From positions 1 to 64,000 of the forward strand of contig NZ_JWLI01000004.1 in the NCBI RefSeq assembly GCF_000813965.1: a stretch of DNA of 64,000 nucleotides, in the 5' to 3' direction. Under the pieces are notes generated by a model. The model searched no databases and was not told the origin of the DNA. It worked only from the letters and a program-made list of their open reading frames with translations. Made by a program: the position numbers and the translations under genes. Source of the stretch: Leisingera sp. ANG-M7 (GTDB taxonomy: Bacteria; Pseudomonadota; Alphaproteobacteria; Rhodobacterales; Rhodobacteraceae). Positions 42,526-51,136 of this stretch are shown here, one piece after another (within the stretch, counting starts at the first letter, position 1; every line of letters starts with the position of its first letter).

Positions 42526-43212
42526 TTATCCGGGCTTTGCAGCGCTGCCACATGCCTCCCGCGCCAACACACCAAGATACGATTGCCGTGCCGCCAGAAA
42601 CGCCATCAGCCGGACCGGATAGCCCTCCGGCGGCGCCTGCCGCACCGACGGGCGGGCCGCAACCGCCGCGCGCCAGTCCGCCATCCGGCCCTGTGCGGGC
42701 ATCAGGCCCAAGTCCCCGATCGCATCGAAGGTGTCGAAATAGCGGAAGATGGTGCCCCAGACCCCATCCACCATGTGGAAACTGTCCCCGGCAAAGAACT
42801 CCCCCGCCACCTCCGGCGCGATCCGTTCCAGCCGTTCGCGCAAGCTGTCCGCCGCCGCGGCAAAACCCGCCTCATCCGGCGTGTTGTACAGCTTGCCGAT
42901 GGCCGCCAGCGTGTCCGAGCCGAACTCGATCCAGGCCCGGTGCCGCGCCCGCTCCAGCGGGTCCGCAGGATGCAAGGAGCTTGGCGTTGTCTCGTCCAGA
43001 TATTCCGCAATCACCTGGCTTTCAAACAGCACCCGCCCGCCGGTCTCCAGCAGCGGCACCCGGCCGGTCGGCGACAGCGCCCGGAACCAGTCAGGCTTAT
43101 CCGCCAGGTCGATATAGCTGCGCCGGTGCGCGATGGATTTCTCGCTCAGCACAATCACCGCCCGCTGCACATAGGGGCACAGATGGTGGCTGATCAGATG
43201 CAGGTCGCTCAT
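42526..43212 (-). CDS. Glutathione S-transferase (omega-like, CPYV active site)
   Basis: 228 residues from ATG 43212. The catalytic cysteine is in LCPYVQR at about residue 10-16, with GRVPLLE (cis-proline) at about 52 and ESQVIAEYLDE at about 66. A helical domain ends near residue 200. A cysteine nucleophile favours thiol-transfer or dehydroascorbate-reductase-type chemistry over simple conjugation. It is divergent from a MarR-family gene, and two copies of a 12-bp dyad lie between them. Confidence 0.86.
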   Translation of the reverse strand: MSDLHLISHHLCPYVQRAVIVLSEKSIAHRRSYIDLADKPDWFRALSPTGRVPLLETGGRVLFESQVIAEYLDETTPSSLHPADPLERARHRAWIEFGSDTLAAIGKLYNTPDEAGFAAAADSLRERLERIAPEVAGEFFAGDSFHMVDGVWGTIFRYFDTFDAIGDLGLMPAQGRMADWRAAVAARPSVRQAPPEGYPVRLMAFLAARQSYLGVLAREACGSAAKPG

Positions 43213-43228
43213 GGCACTCTCCAATTAG

Positions 43229-43285
43229 ATGCATTTGCATGCACATCAAATGGGCAAGCACTCTTGAATGTCAATGCATCTGCAT
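43229..43285. promoter_or_regulatory. Paired operators between GST and MarR genes
   Basis: Two dyads ATGCA-N2-TGCAT occupy 43229-43240 and 43274-43285, centres 45 bp apart. Both lie inside longer inverted copies of TTAGATGCA-N2-TGCAT facing each other, one against each gene start. This is the pattern of one MarR dimer per promoter, repressing both genes. Confidence 0.68.
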
Positions 43286-43298
43286 CTAAATTCCCGCC

Positions 43299-43754
43299 AT
43301 GACGACATCCGCCCCCGATCCCTTTGCCGTCTGGCTGCCTTTAGCGCGCGCGCACAAGACCATCCTCACCGCGGTGGAGACCGCATTGAAGCAGGCGGGC
43401 CTGCCCGGCCTCGACTGGTATGACCTGCTGTGGGAGCTGGAATGCGCAGGCGATACGGGCCTGCGCCCTTATGAGCTGCAGGAAAAACTGCTGTTGCCGC
43501 AATACGGTGTTTCACGGCTGGCGGACCGGCTGGCCAGGGCCGGATACCTCACCCGGCAGGACTGCAGCGGTGATGGCCGCGGCCAGGTGCTGCTGCTCAC
43601 CCCCGAAGGCGCCAGAATCCGCGCGCAGATGTGGGAGGTTTACGCCGCCGCCATGGAGCCCGCCATCTCCAGCCACCTCAGCACCGGTGAGGCGCGGCGG
43701 CTGGCAGAATTGCTGGGAAAGCTCCTGCGCCCCGCGCCTGCTGACAAAATCTGA
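43299..43754 (+). CDS. MarR-family transcriptional regulator
   Basis: 151 residues with the winged-helix region at about 35-110: LDWYDLLWELECAG, LRPYELQEKLLLPQYGVSRLADRLARAGYL and GRGQVLLLTPEG. The wing lacks the usual DRR triplet but keeps its length. It is divergent from the cysteine-type GST gene across 86 bp holding a matched pair of dyads, so it likely senses an electrophile or oxidant and controls that GST. Confidence 0.85.
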   Translation: MTTSAPDPFAVWLPLARAHKTILTAVETALKQAGLPGLDWYDLLWELECAGDTGLRPYELQEKLLLPQYGVSRLADRLARAGYLTRQDCSGDGRGQVLLLTPEGARIRAQMWEVYAAAMEPAISSHLSTGEARRLAELLGKLLRPAPADKI

Positions 43755-43793
43755 CACCATATCCCGGATTGCGGCCCCCGCCCCCTTGCACCG

Positions 43794-43808
43794 GAACAAA
43801 AACAGACC
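43794..43808. promoter_or_regulatory. Candidate LexA box upstream of uvrB
   Basis: GAAC-N7-GACC, a one-mismatch version of the alphaproteobacterial LexA site GAAC-N7-GAAC (GTTC-N7-GTTC), sits 33 bp before the uvrB ATG. SOS control of uvr genes in this group is established for relatives; for this gene it is inference. Confidence 0.4.
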
Positions 43809-43841
43809 AAAATCGGCCCCAGCCGCCAACGGAGTCGCCCG

Positions 43842-46040
43842 ATGCCCTATGCCCATTCAGACAAGACCATGCCGATGATGACCCAGCGCGCGCCGCAGCA
43901 GCGGCCCAAGCTGGAGGGCGGCAAGCGGTTTGTCATGAAAACCACCTTCGATCCCGCAGGCGACCAGCCCACCGCGATCAAGGAACTGTCCCAGGGCGTG
44001 CTGGAGGGCGAGCGCAACCAGGTGCTGCTGGGCGCCACCGGCACCGGCAAGACCTTCACCATGGCCAAGGTGATTGAGGAAACCCAGCGCCCGGCGATCA
44101 TCCTCGCCCCGAACAAGACGCTGGCGGCGCAATTATACGGCGAATTCAAGGGCTTCTTCCCGGAGAACTCGGTCGAATACTTCGTCTCCTTCTACGACTA
44201 CTACCAGCCGGAGGCCTATGTGCCGCGCTCCGACACGTATATTGAGAAGGAAAGCCAGATCAACGAACAGATCGACCGGATGCGCCACTCGGCGACCCGC
44301 GCCCTGCTCGAACGCGATGACGTGATCATCATCGCATCCGTCAGCTGCATCTACGGCATCGGCTCGGTCGAAACCTACTCGGCGATGACCCAGGACCTGA
44401 AAGCGGGCGAGATATACGACCAGCGTCAGATCATGGCCGATCTGGTCGCCCAGCAGTACAAGCGCAACGACCAGGCCTTCCAGCGCGGCTCCTTCCGGGT
44501 GCGCGGCGACACCCTGGAAATCTTTCCCGCCCACCTCGAAGACCGCGCCTGGAAACTGTCCTTCTTCGGCGAGGAGCTGGAGGCGATCACAGAATTCGAC
44601 CCTCTGACCGGTGAAAAGACCGGCACATTCGACCAGATCCGCGTCTATGCGAACTCCCACTACGTGACGCCCAAGCCCACCCTCAACCAGGCCGTGGTCT
44701 CCATCAAGGCGGAGCTGAAACAGCGCCTCGACCAGCTGGTGGGCGACGGCAAGCTCCTGGAGGCGCAGCGGCTGGAGCAGCGCACCAACTTCGACCTCGA
44801 AATGCTGGAGGCCACCGGCCACTGCAACGGCATCGAAAACTACTCCCGCTACCTCACGGGCCGCGCCCCGGGCGAGCCGCCCCCGACCCTGTTTGAATTC
44901 ATCCCCGACAACGCGATTGTCTTTGCAGATGAATCCCACGTCTCCGTTCCGCAGATCGGCGGCATGTACCGCGGCGACCACCGGCGCAAGTTCACCCTGG
45001 CGGAACACGGCTTCCGCCTGCCGTCCTGCATGGACAACCGCCCGCTGAAGTTTGAGGAATGGGACGCCATGCGCCCGCAGTCGGTTTTCGTCTCCGCGAC
45101 CCCCGCAGGCTGGGAGCTGGACCAGTCCGGCGGCGTCTTCACCGAACAGGTGATCCGCCCCACCGGCCTCCTGGACCCTGAGGTCGAAATCCGTCCCGTC
45201 GGCATGCAGGTGGACGACCTCCTGGACGAAATCCGCAAAGTCACCGCAAACGGCTTCCGCACCCTGGTCACCACGCTGACCAAGCGCATGGCCGAGGATC
45301 TCACCGAATACCTGCACGAACAGGGCATCAAGGTCCGCTACATGCACTCCGACATCGACACGCTGGAGCGGATCGAGATCCTGCGCGACCTGCGCCTCGG
45401 CGCTTTCGACGTGCTCATCGGCATCAACCTCCTGCGCGAGGGGCTGGATATTCCCGAATGCGGCCTCGTCGCCATTCTGGACGCCGACAAGGAAGGCTTC
45501 CTGCGCTCCGAGACCTCGCTGATCCAGACCATCGGCCGCGCCGCGCGGAACGCCGACGGCCGCGTCATCATGTATGCCGACAAGATCACAGGCTCGATGG
45601 AGCGCGCCCTGGGCGAAACCAACCGCCGCCGCGAAAAGCAGATCGCCTACAACCTCGAGCACGGCATCACGCCGGAAACGGTCAAGAAAAACGTCGAAGA
45701 TGTTCTGGCCGGCCTCTACGAGGGCGATGTGGACATGAACCGCGTCACCGCCACGGTGGACAAGCCAATGCACGGCGCCAACCTGGAGGCGCATCTGAAC
45801 GGGTTGCGCGACCAGATGCGCAAGGCCGCAGAGAACCTGGAATTCGAAGAAGCCGCCCGCCTGCGCGACGAGGTCAAACGGCTGGAGGCGGTGGACCTCG
45901 CCATCTCCGACGACCCGCTTGCGCGGCAATCGGCGGTGGAGGCGGCATCGGAGGCGGCCGTTAAGTCGCGGGGGCGGTCAACCGCAGGCAAGGCCGGGAC
46001 GCGGGCATACCGGGGCAAGTCGCAGAAGAAGTTTTCTTGA
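43842..46040 (+). CDS. uvrB: Excinuclease ABC subunit B
   Basis: 732 residues, slightly longer than E. coli UvrB (673) owing to N- and C-terminal extensions. The Walker A motif GATGTGKT is at about 63, the beta-hairpin region has YYQPEAYVP at about 120, helicase motifs include FADESHVS and TIGRAARN, and the UvrC-binding UVR domain ([15 protein letters not shown]) lies near 665-680. It verifies lesions handed over by UvrA and recruits UvrC in nucleotide excision repair. The last 50 residues are basic and Ser/Gly-rich. ATG 43842 follows GGAG. Confidence 0.96.
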   Translation: MPYAHSDKTMPMMTQRAPQQRPKLEGGKRFVMKTTFDPAGDQPTAIKELSQGVLEGERNQVLLGATGTGKTFTMAKVIEETQRPAIILAPNKTLAAQLYGEFKGFFPENSVEYFVSFYDYYQPEAYVPRSDTYIEKESQINEQIDRMRHSATRALLERDDVIIIASVSCIYGIGSVETYSAMTQDLKAGEIYDQRQIMADLVAQQYKRNDQAFQRGSFRVRGDTLEIFPAHLEDRAWKLSFFGEELEAITEFDPLTGEKTGTFDQIRVYANSHYVTPKPTLNQAVVSIKAELKQRLDQLVGDGKLLEAQRLEQRTNFDLEMLEATGHCNGIENYSRYLTGRAPGEPPPTLFEFIPDNAIVFADESHVSVPQIGGMYRGDHRRKFTLAEHGFRLPSCMDNRPLKFEEWDAMRPQSVFVSATPAGWELDQSGGVFTEQVIRPTGLLDPEVEIRPVGMQVDDLLDEIRKVTANGFRTLVTTLTKRMAEDLTEYLHEQGIKVRYMHSDIDTLERIEILRDLRLGAFDVLIGINLLREGLDIPECGLVAILDADKEGFLRSETSLIQTIGRAARNADGRVIMYADKITGSMERALGETNRRREKQIAYNLEHGITPETVKKNVEDVLAGLYEGDVDMNRVTATVDKPMHGANLEAHLNGLRDQMRKAAENLEFEEAARLRDEVKRLEAVDLAISDDPLARQSAVEAASEAAVKSRGRSTAGKAGTRAYRGKSQKKFS

Positions 46041-46106
46041 ACGCTCGACGCAGCGCACAACCTTAGTTGCCTGCGGAAGGAAAAGGACCAATAGACCTCT
46101 GAGTTT

Positions 46107-46403
46107 TTATGTGCCGGGAGTGGTAGTTGTTGACGAACTACCGTCGCCCCCAATGACGACACCTATTACAATCGCTGAAATAGCAACCCCGCTAATACTT
46201 CCCGCTGAAAGCCCTCCGACAGCACCTATTCCATCAGGGCTTGCGCCGCTCAATGCGGAACTTGAAGGACACCCCGGGCCGGGGCAATCATCCCAAGGGG
46301 TTTGCAACTGATTGACGATTGAATTGTGGCCTTCAACGTCACAAGCCGCCACAGTTGCTAGTGCGATGGCCAATATCGCCCAGATTGAAAGTTTTCGATT
46401 CAA
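46107..46403 (-). CDS. Small putative lipoprotein
   Basis: 98 residues starting at TTG 46403, which overlaps the stop of the upstream gene, with AGGA nearby. The N-terminus has a lipobox-like LATVAAC at about residue 21. A Ser/Gly-rich middle follows with a hydrophobic stretch (SGVAISAIVIGVVIGG) and a Ser/Thr tail. No family is recognised. GC is clearly lower than in uvrB next door. The start codon and coding status are less sure than for neighbouring genes. Confidence 0.5.
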   Translation of the reverse strand: MNRKLSIWAILAIALATVAACDVEGHNSIVNQLQTPWDDCPGPGCPSSSALSGASPDGIGAVGGLSAGSISGVAISAIVIGVVIGGDGSSSTTTTPGT

Positions 46404-46993
46404 TCTAAGTCCTCACGCATAGCACCGATCAATTTATCCTCCCAGTACGCCCAAATCTCGACTGTGGTTTTAGCGTGCTCGTGCTCTTCAGATGAATGAC
46501 GATCCCAGATGATGAAACGATCAATAACTTCACACGGGCGGCTTGAAAAATACAACTTTGCCACAGCTAGGTTTGCTTGCAACTCGTCTTTAGCAGCGTC
46601 TCTAGCAGATACAAATCTTTCTTTTCTCTCCTTTTGCACGTCAGTTGGAATTTTGCCCTCCTCCAAGACCTCATTGAGATGGCGTTGAATAACACACAAT
46701 CTTCGCCATGAAGTCCAATGAAGTCGAAAACTCTTAGAAACACTTTCAGCTATCTCATACTTTCGACGTGCTCTCTCTTTAGCTTCTTCAAATCTCCGCT
46801 GCCACTTCGGAACGATCCTATGTAGCAAATAGGCACCTATAATGGCCGCCAAAAGTGTTGGCGTTATACCCGAAACGAAATCCCCCCAGAAGCTGCGATC
46901 TGAACTCGGGAAGCTAAATAGACCTTGCGCAATTTTCAGAATTTCGGAGATGAAAATCATTTCTTGGGTTGCTGCTCGAGTGTATCCAGACAT
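46400..46993 (-). CDS. Membrane-anchored coiled-coil protein of unknown function
   Basis: About 197 residues from ATG 46993 (alternatives: GTG 47014 and ATG 46960). One membrane segment is clear (ITPTLLAAIIGAYLLHRIV at about 45-63), followed by a charged helical region (KWQRRFEEAKERARRKYE) and a soluble domain with many Trp and charged residues. GC content and codon use are visibly poorer in G and C than those of flanking genes, a sign of recent acquisition. It is followed by the small lipoprotein gene, overlapping by 4 bp. No family recognised. Confidence 0.6.
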   Translation of the reverse strand: MSGYTRAATQEMIFISEILKIAQGLFSFPSSDRSFWGDFVSGITPTLLAAIIGAYLLHRIVPKWQRRFEEAKERARRKYEIAESVSKSFRLHWTSWRRLCVIQRHLNEVLEEGKIPTDVQKERKERFVSARDAAKDELQANLAVAKLYFSSRPCEVIDRFIIWDRHSSEEHEHAKTTVEIWAYWEDKLIGAMREDLD

Positions 46994-47327
46994 GAACGAC
47001 CAGTGCCATAGCACTCGGCTTAGTTGCGTGTCTAACGTTCACTGTGGTGTGCAGACAAGCTTCAATCGAACCTTCTACGATCTCGAAACCTGTATATAAG
47101 ATTACTCCAGCGCCCTGGGGGCGGGTCGGGCGCGAGGCACGGCAAAGCCGTGCAAGGTCTCCGCAAAACCATCGCAAACGCATTAACCAATTATAAACAA
47201 ACAAGGTTTCGCAGCGAAACCTCCTTTCATTTACACCCGCACCCGGGCCACAGTTCCCCCGCCCCAAGCCACAAAAAACCCCTCCGGAAACTCCGGAGGG
47301 GGACCACTCTTCACCACAAATCTTAAA
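46994..47327. other. Intergenic region with two small hairpins
   Basis: About 330 bp without a gene. Hairpins GCACGGC-AAA-GCCGTGC at 47137-47153 and AGGTTTCG-CAG-CGAAACCT at 47204-47222 are present; an AT-rich patch at about 47080-47105 may hold the promoter of the leftward low-GC genes. The 3' terminator at 47279-47301 is listed separately. Confidence 0.4.
47279..47301 (-). terminator. Rho-independent terminator
   Basis: A 10-bp stem CCCCTCCGGA/TCCGGAGGGG with a 3-nt loop is followed on the minus strand by a six-T run. It ends the minus-strand gene at 47328-47630. Confidence 0.9.
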
Positions 47328-47630
47328 TCAGTTGTCGGCGGCGGTCTCGGTGCCGGCATCCTCCGGCGGGGTCACTTCGATGCCGGGCACGGTGATCTCC
47401 GCGTCCTTCATCTCCACGTCGACATCCGGCACCTTCACGGTGGCGGTTTCCTCGGTCAGCTCGACCGATCCGACCTCGGCATCAAACTCGGGCAGCTGGC
47501 CGCCCTCGACGTTCACCTCCACATCCGGCAGGCGGGCCTCTTCGGTCTGGTCGATGTCGATCATGTAGAACGCGGCGGCAATGGCGATAACGGCGGCCAC
47601 TCCAATGGCAACGGCAGATCCGGTCTTCAT
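47328..47630 (-). CDS. Single-pass membrane hypothetical protein with acidic periplasmic tail
   Basis: 100 residues from ATG 47630 behind AGGGAAA. One N-terminal membrane segment (VAIGVAAVIAIAAAFYMIDI) is followed by an acidic Val/Glu-rich domain with repeated short strands such as LPDVEVNV, LPEFDAEVG and VKVPDVDVEM. It is recalled as a conserved hypothetical in Rhodobacteraceae; no function is known. A strong terminator follows, so it is a monocistronic gene. Confidence 0.72.
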   Translation of the reverse strand: MKTGSAVAIGVAAVIAIAAAFYMIDIDQTEEARLPDVEVNVEGGQLPEFDAEVGSVELTEETATVKVPDVDVEMKDAEITVPGIEVTPPEDAGTETAADN

Positions 47631-47930
47631 GGGTTTTCCCTCTCGATTACCTGGCACCACAGCGGTGCGTCGCAGGGATAACGGCCCAGGGGCGCAAAGG
47701 GTTCCCAAGATATTTCCGCGGCTTGCAGGCCTGCCGCCCCGCCCCCTTGCCCGACTCACCCCTTCGGGCGCAGACTGTCAGGCACCATAAACCTGCGCGC
47801 GCCCCGGCCTGCCGCTTGCTGCGCCCAGGACTGATGCCGCCGCCAGATCAGTGAGCCGGAACGCTCCCGCAGCGGCCAGGACCTGCGCCACGCGCCGCCG
47901 GGGTCCCGCCCCAGACAGGAGGACCCTTCG

Positions 47931-48398
47931 ATGATTGCCTCACGCCTGAAACATCATCTGGAGGCACAGGGACTGCCCTTTGCCACCGTCCGCCACCCCT
48001 ATACCGCCACCGCGTCCGAATGCGCCGAAGCCGCCCATGTGCCGGGCGGCCATCTGGCCAAATCGGTCCTGATCCACATGGAGGAAGGCCCGTTTCTGGC
48101 GGTGATCCCCTCTGACCAGAAGGTCGATCTGCACAAGCTGCAGTCGATGGTCGACCGCCGCCTTGGCCTCGCGCCGGAGATTGAACTGGATCAGGTTTTT
48201 GATGATTGCGACCCGGGCGCGGCGCCTTGCGTTGGCGCGGCCTATATGGTGCCCACGGTGATCGACGACAGCCTCACCGGGCTCGACACCGTCTGGTTCG
48301 AGGCCGGCGACCACAAGACGCTGGTGGAGATGAAGGGGTCCGATTTCGACACCCTGATGAAGGACGCCAAACACGGCTCCTTCTGCACCATGCACTGA
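47931..48398 (+). CDS. YbaK/EbsC-family aminoacyl-tRNA deacylase-like protein
   Basis: 155 residues of the YbaK/ProX-type editing fold. HLAKSVLIHMEEGPFLAVIPSDQKVDL at about 41-67 holds the conserved Lys, and the VGAAYMVP segment at about 103 matches the substrate-loop region. Such proteins hydrolyse mischarged tRNAs in trans; which tRNA cannot be told. An AGGAGGA site precedes ATG 47931. It stands alone between convergent and divergent small genes. Confidence 0.82.
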   Translation: MIASRLKHHLEAQGLPFATVRHPYTATASECAEAAHVPGGHLAKSVLIHMEEGPFLAVIPSDQKVDLHKLQSMVDRRLGLAPEIELDQVFDDCDPGAAPCVGAAYMVPTVIDDSLTGLDTVWFEAGDHKTLVEMKGSDFDTLMKDAKHGSFCTMH

Positions 48399-48449
48399 TG
48401 CCTGCTGCCAGCCGCCCCCGTGATGGCGGGGCGGCCCGGCCGGCGGCGG

Positions 48450-48734
48450 TCAGAAGTCGAACAGATCTTCCAGGAAGTTCTTCGATTTCTTCTTGAAGGA
48501 CTTCTTTTCGTACTTCTTTTCATATTTCCGGCCATCTTCCCGGCCGTACTCCCGGCTGCGGTCGTCATAGCGCTGCGGCTGCGGCGCGGGCTGCACCGGC
48601 TGGGCGGAACGTTCGATGATCTTGTCCAGTTCGCCCCGGTCCAGCCACACGCCGCGGCAGCGCGGGCAATAGTCGATCTCGACCCCGGCGCGGTCGGACA
48701 TCACAAGTTCGGTTCCGTCAATCGGGCACTGCAT
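48450..48734 (-). CDS. Zf-TFIIB-domain small protein
   Basis: 94 residues. One zinc ribbon is formed by CPIDG at residues 3-7 and CPRCRG at about 23-28, followed by VWLDRGELDKII, the signature of the zf-TFIIB family. A Gln/Pro linker and a Lys/Phe-rich C-terminus (KKSFKKKSKNFLEDLFDF) follow. Function in bacteria is unknown; nucleic-acid or protein binding is likely. Confidence 0.8.
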   Translation of the reverse strand: MQCPIDGTELVMSDRAGVEIDYCPRCRGVWLDRGELDKIIERSAQPVQPAPQPQRYDDRSREYGREDGRKYEKKYEKKSFKKKSKNFLEDLFDF

Positions 48735-48886
48735 TCGCGTCTCCTTCTGCAACTCCAGCCTTTCACGTGGGAACCGCTTTGGCCTCCTGCAAGGCAAAAC
48801 CAGTGCAAAATCCCGCAATTTGCAGCTTTCCGCCCGTTTCCAGAAAGCTGACGCGTGGTAAGCTGGAGCAAATCAAGGAGGCTTAC

Positions 48887-49495
48887 ATGAGCAGCAAGAC
48901 CATCCTCGCCGGGCTACTGGCCCTGATCTTTTCCTGTGCCACGGCTCTTGCCGGCGGTGAAGGCGGCGGCGGCAGGGACATGGGCATGGACACCGGCGGC
49001 GGCCATCGCAGCGGCCTCAGTTCCAAGGCCACCAAGGCGGTTGTGAAAACCCTGGTCAGCGGGTTCGAGCGCTGCGGTACCCTGCCCCGGGTCTACAAAT
49101 ACGACTGCTACCGCCACACCTACAAGCTGGCGGCCCAGAAGCTGAGCAGCAACCAGGCCTATGCCGAGGCCCACAGGGCGCTGGTGCTGGTGGAGGAAAC
49201 CCTGACGCGGTCCGTCAAGCAGAACCTGGACCCGGCCCAGCCGGTCAAACGCAAGGGACTGAACCTTTACCGCGCGGTAAAACCGGAAGCGGTGCCGCAG
49301 ATCAAGCGGCAGGCAGCCTCGGCGATGCAAAAGGCCGAAACCATCCTGCTGCGCTCACCGGCGAACAAGCAGGTCCATTATGCCCGCATCGCAGAGGCTG
49401 TGAATTCGAACAAGGTGCTGTTGCGCTCCGCCCTGCTGCCCGGCGGCATGATCCGGCTGGCCTGGAGCCTGCTGAAAGCGGCGGTCCCGGCCTGA
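48887..49495 (+). CDS. Secreted protein, paralogue A of a local pair
   Basis: 202 residues from ATG 48887 behind AAGGAGG. A signal peptide ends near TALAGG, then comes a Gly/Met/Asp-rich linker. The helical domain shares with the gene at 50105 the core pattern of Cys, YxxDCYRxxY, ALxxVExTL, KQxxD, KPE, TILLRS and VHYxRIAExVxSxKV. Two conserved cysteines could form a disulfide in the periplasm. No outside family is recognised. A universal stress protein gene on the opposite strand lies between the two paralogues. Confidence 0.7.
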   Translation: MSSKTILAGLLALIFSCATALAGGEGGGGRDMGMDTGGGHRSGLSSKATKAVVKTLVSGFERCGTLPRVYKYDCYRHTYKLAAQKLSSNQAYAEAHRALVLVEETLTRSVKQNLDPAQPVKRKGLNLYRAVKPEAVPQIKRQAASAMQKAETILLRSPANKQVHYARIAEAVNSNKVLLRSALLPGGMIRLAWSLLKAAVPA

Positions 49496-49510
49496 GGGCC
49501 GGCCCGCGCC

Positions 49511-49918
49511 TCAGCGTACCACATGCACGGCACAGGCCGCGTGGCGCACCACGTGGCCTGAGGTCGATCCCCAGATCAGGTCCTGCATCGACGGCCGGTG
49601 CGAGGCGAGGATGATCAGATCCGGGCCGTTCTGCTCTGCCCAGTCCAGGATGGTGCGGCCGGAATGCCCCTCCACCAGCACGCCCTCGGCATTGGGCAGC
49701 GTCTTGGCCAGCCCGTCCAGCTCTGCCTGCAGCGCCGTGCGGGTGCCCTCCATGAAATCCGCCGGGATATAGGATATCGCATAGGCCGGCACTTCTTCGA
49801 TCACATGCAGCAGCGTCACCTTGGCGGTTGGTGAGGACAACAACCGCGCCACCTTGAGTGGCCCGGTGGTGTCGCGTTCGGGGTCAAATGAGACCGGAAC
49901 CAGAATATTGTGATACAT
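49511..49918 (-). CDS. Universal stress protein, UspA family
   Basis: 135 residues with the UspA fold: MYHNILVPVSFDPE at the start, VTLLHVIEEVPAY in the second strand, and the ATP-loop-like GSTSGHVVRHAACAVHVVR at the C-terminus, where the G-2x-G-9x-(S/T) pattern is imperfect. It probably binds nucleotide and acts in stress survival. It is in opposite orientation between the two paralogous secreted-protein genes. Confidence 0.88.
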   Translation of the reverse strand: MYHNILVPVSFDPERDTTGPLKVARLLSSPTAKVTLLHVIEEVPAYAISYIPADFMEGTRTALQAELDGLAKTLPNAEGVLVEGHSGRTILDWAEQNGPDLIILASHRPSMQDLIWGSTSGHVVRHAACAVHVVR

Positions 49919-50104
49919 GGCAGTTCTCCCTTCTTTGCCAGTCTACACCCTTTTGCCGCCCGGTGCGTTGACCGGGATCATCTGCAGCGTGCGGTCCGGA
50001 GCGCGACTGCTCTTGTCTTGTGCCAAACGCCGCCGCCCGCCTATGGTTCCGGATGAGGCCCCTGCCCCGGCTGCGCGCCGTGGCATTGATTGAAAGGTAC
50101 CCGG

Positions 50105-50647
50105 ATGATTTTCAAATCCATTTCCGCAGGCTTTCTGGCAGTGGCGCTGGCCCTGCCCGCAGCCGCCAGCCCTAAGGCGCCGCACGGCAGCTACACCACC
50201 GCGATGTCGGACAGCGTCACCTCCAAGGCGGTCAAGGTGCTGACCAGCGGCAACAGCACCTGCCGCCAGCTGCACCCGGCCTATCAGATCGACTGCTACC
50301 GGCAGTTCTACCGCCGCGCCGCAGGGGAGCTGAGCCGCTACCCGGATTACAAGGACGGGCGCAAGGCGCTGAAGATGGTGGAGAGCACCCTGAATGCGGC
50401 GCTCAAGCAGTACCGGGACAGATCCGCTGCTCCCCTGCGCAGCGGCGGCCAGACGTTCAAGGCGATCAAGCCCGAGGGGCTGAGCCCGGCGGCGGAGGCC
50501 TTCCGGCGCGCCCGCGCTGATGCGGTGACGATCCTGCTGCGCTCCCAGGGGCCGATCAAGGTGCATTACGAGCGCATCGCCGAAGTGGTGGATTCGGCCA
50601 AGGTCATCATCCGCTCCGGACTGATGACCCTGCGCCGGTTCATCTGA
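50105..50647 (+). CDS. Secreted protein, paralogue B of a local pair
   Basis: 180 residues from ATG 50105. A signal peptide ends near LPAAASPKA. It lacks the Gly-rich linker of paralogue A but shares the whole domain (HPAYQIDCYRQFYRRAA, then ALKMVESTLNAALKQ, FKAIKPEG, VTILLRSQG, VHYERIAEVVDSAKVIIRS). Both cysteines are kept. The pair probably arose by duplication and then separation by uspA. Function unknown. Confidence 0.7.
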   Translation: MIFKSISAGFLAVALALPAAASPKAPHGSYTTAMSDSVTSKAVKVLTSGNSTCRQLHPAYQIDCYRQFYRRAAGELSRYPDYKDGRKALKMVESTLNAALKQYRDRSAAPLRSGGQTFKAIKPEGLSPAAEAFRRARADAVTILLRSQGPIKVHYERIAEVVDSAKVIIRSGLMTLRRFI

Positions 50648-50659
50648 GGCAGCCGGGGC

Positions 50660-50983
50660 TCAGGCCCCGAACACCTCGGCGACGTCATACATCACCGGTT
50701 CGAAGCTGCGGCACAACTCGTTGATCTTGCGGTTGCGCTCGCGCATCTCCGGGCTGCGCAGCATCGCCATGAAATCCTCGCGGCGGCGCCATTGCGAGTA
50801 GTTGGCGATCCGGGTCTGCGCATCATTCACATGCAGGCCCGCCGCAATGAAGCCCGGCTGCTTGGAGATGAACTCCGCATAGGCATTCTCAAGCGCTTCC
50901 AGCAGATCCTGGCAGGTGCCCGGCGTCATCTCGAATGTGGTGATAACGGTTTGGATGTCCGCGGTTTTTGCTATTTTCGGCAT
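50660..50983 (-). CDS. Antibiotic biosynthesis monooxygenase (ABM)-domain protein
   Basis: 107 residues of the dimeric alpha/beta-barrel family: VITTFEMTPGTCQDLLEALENAY, QPGFIAAGLHVNDAQTRIANYSQWRRREDFMAM. Members include cofactor-free quinol monooxygenases and many uncharacterised proteins. No partner gene is evident. Convergent with the paralogue B gene. Confidence 0.8.
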   Translation of the reverse strand: MPKIAKTADIQTVITTFEMTPGTCQDLLEALENAYAEFISKQPGFIAAGLHVNDAQTRIANYSQWRRREDFMAMLRSPEMRERNRKINELCRSFEPVMYDVAEVFGA

Positions 50984-51136
50984 TGGCTCCTCCGTTGACG
51001 TGATCCCAGCCTACGCCCGTTCACGCACCAAGCGCACGTCATTTTTTACGGAACGCCCTCCGGCCGTTCGAGAGGCGGTTAACACAACCTTAACCATAAA
51101 GCCGAACCCTTGCAGCTCTCGCAACGAGGTTTCGGG

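Noticed and set aside
44133-45929. A nearly 600-codon open frame antisense to uvrB
   Set aside because: It mirrors the codon structure of uvrB in a high-GC genome, has low-complexity His/Val/Gln-rich sequence and no ribosome-binding site.
46403-46994. Toxin-antitoxin pair in the low-GC insert
   Set aside because: The larger protein has a membrane helix and coiled coil and the smaller a lipobox; neither fits a known toxin or antitoxin pattern.
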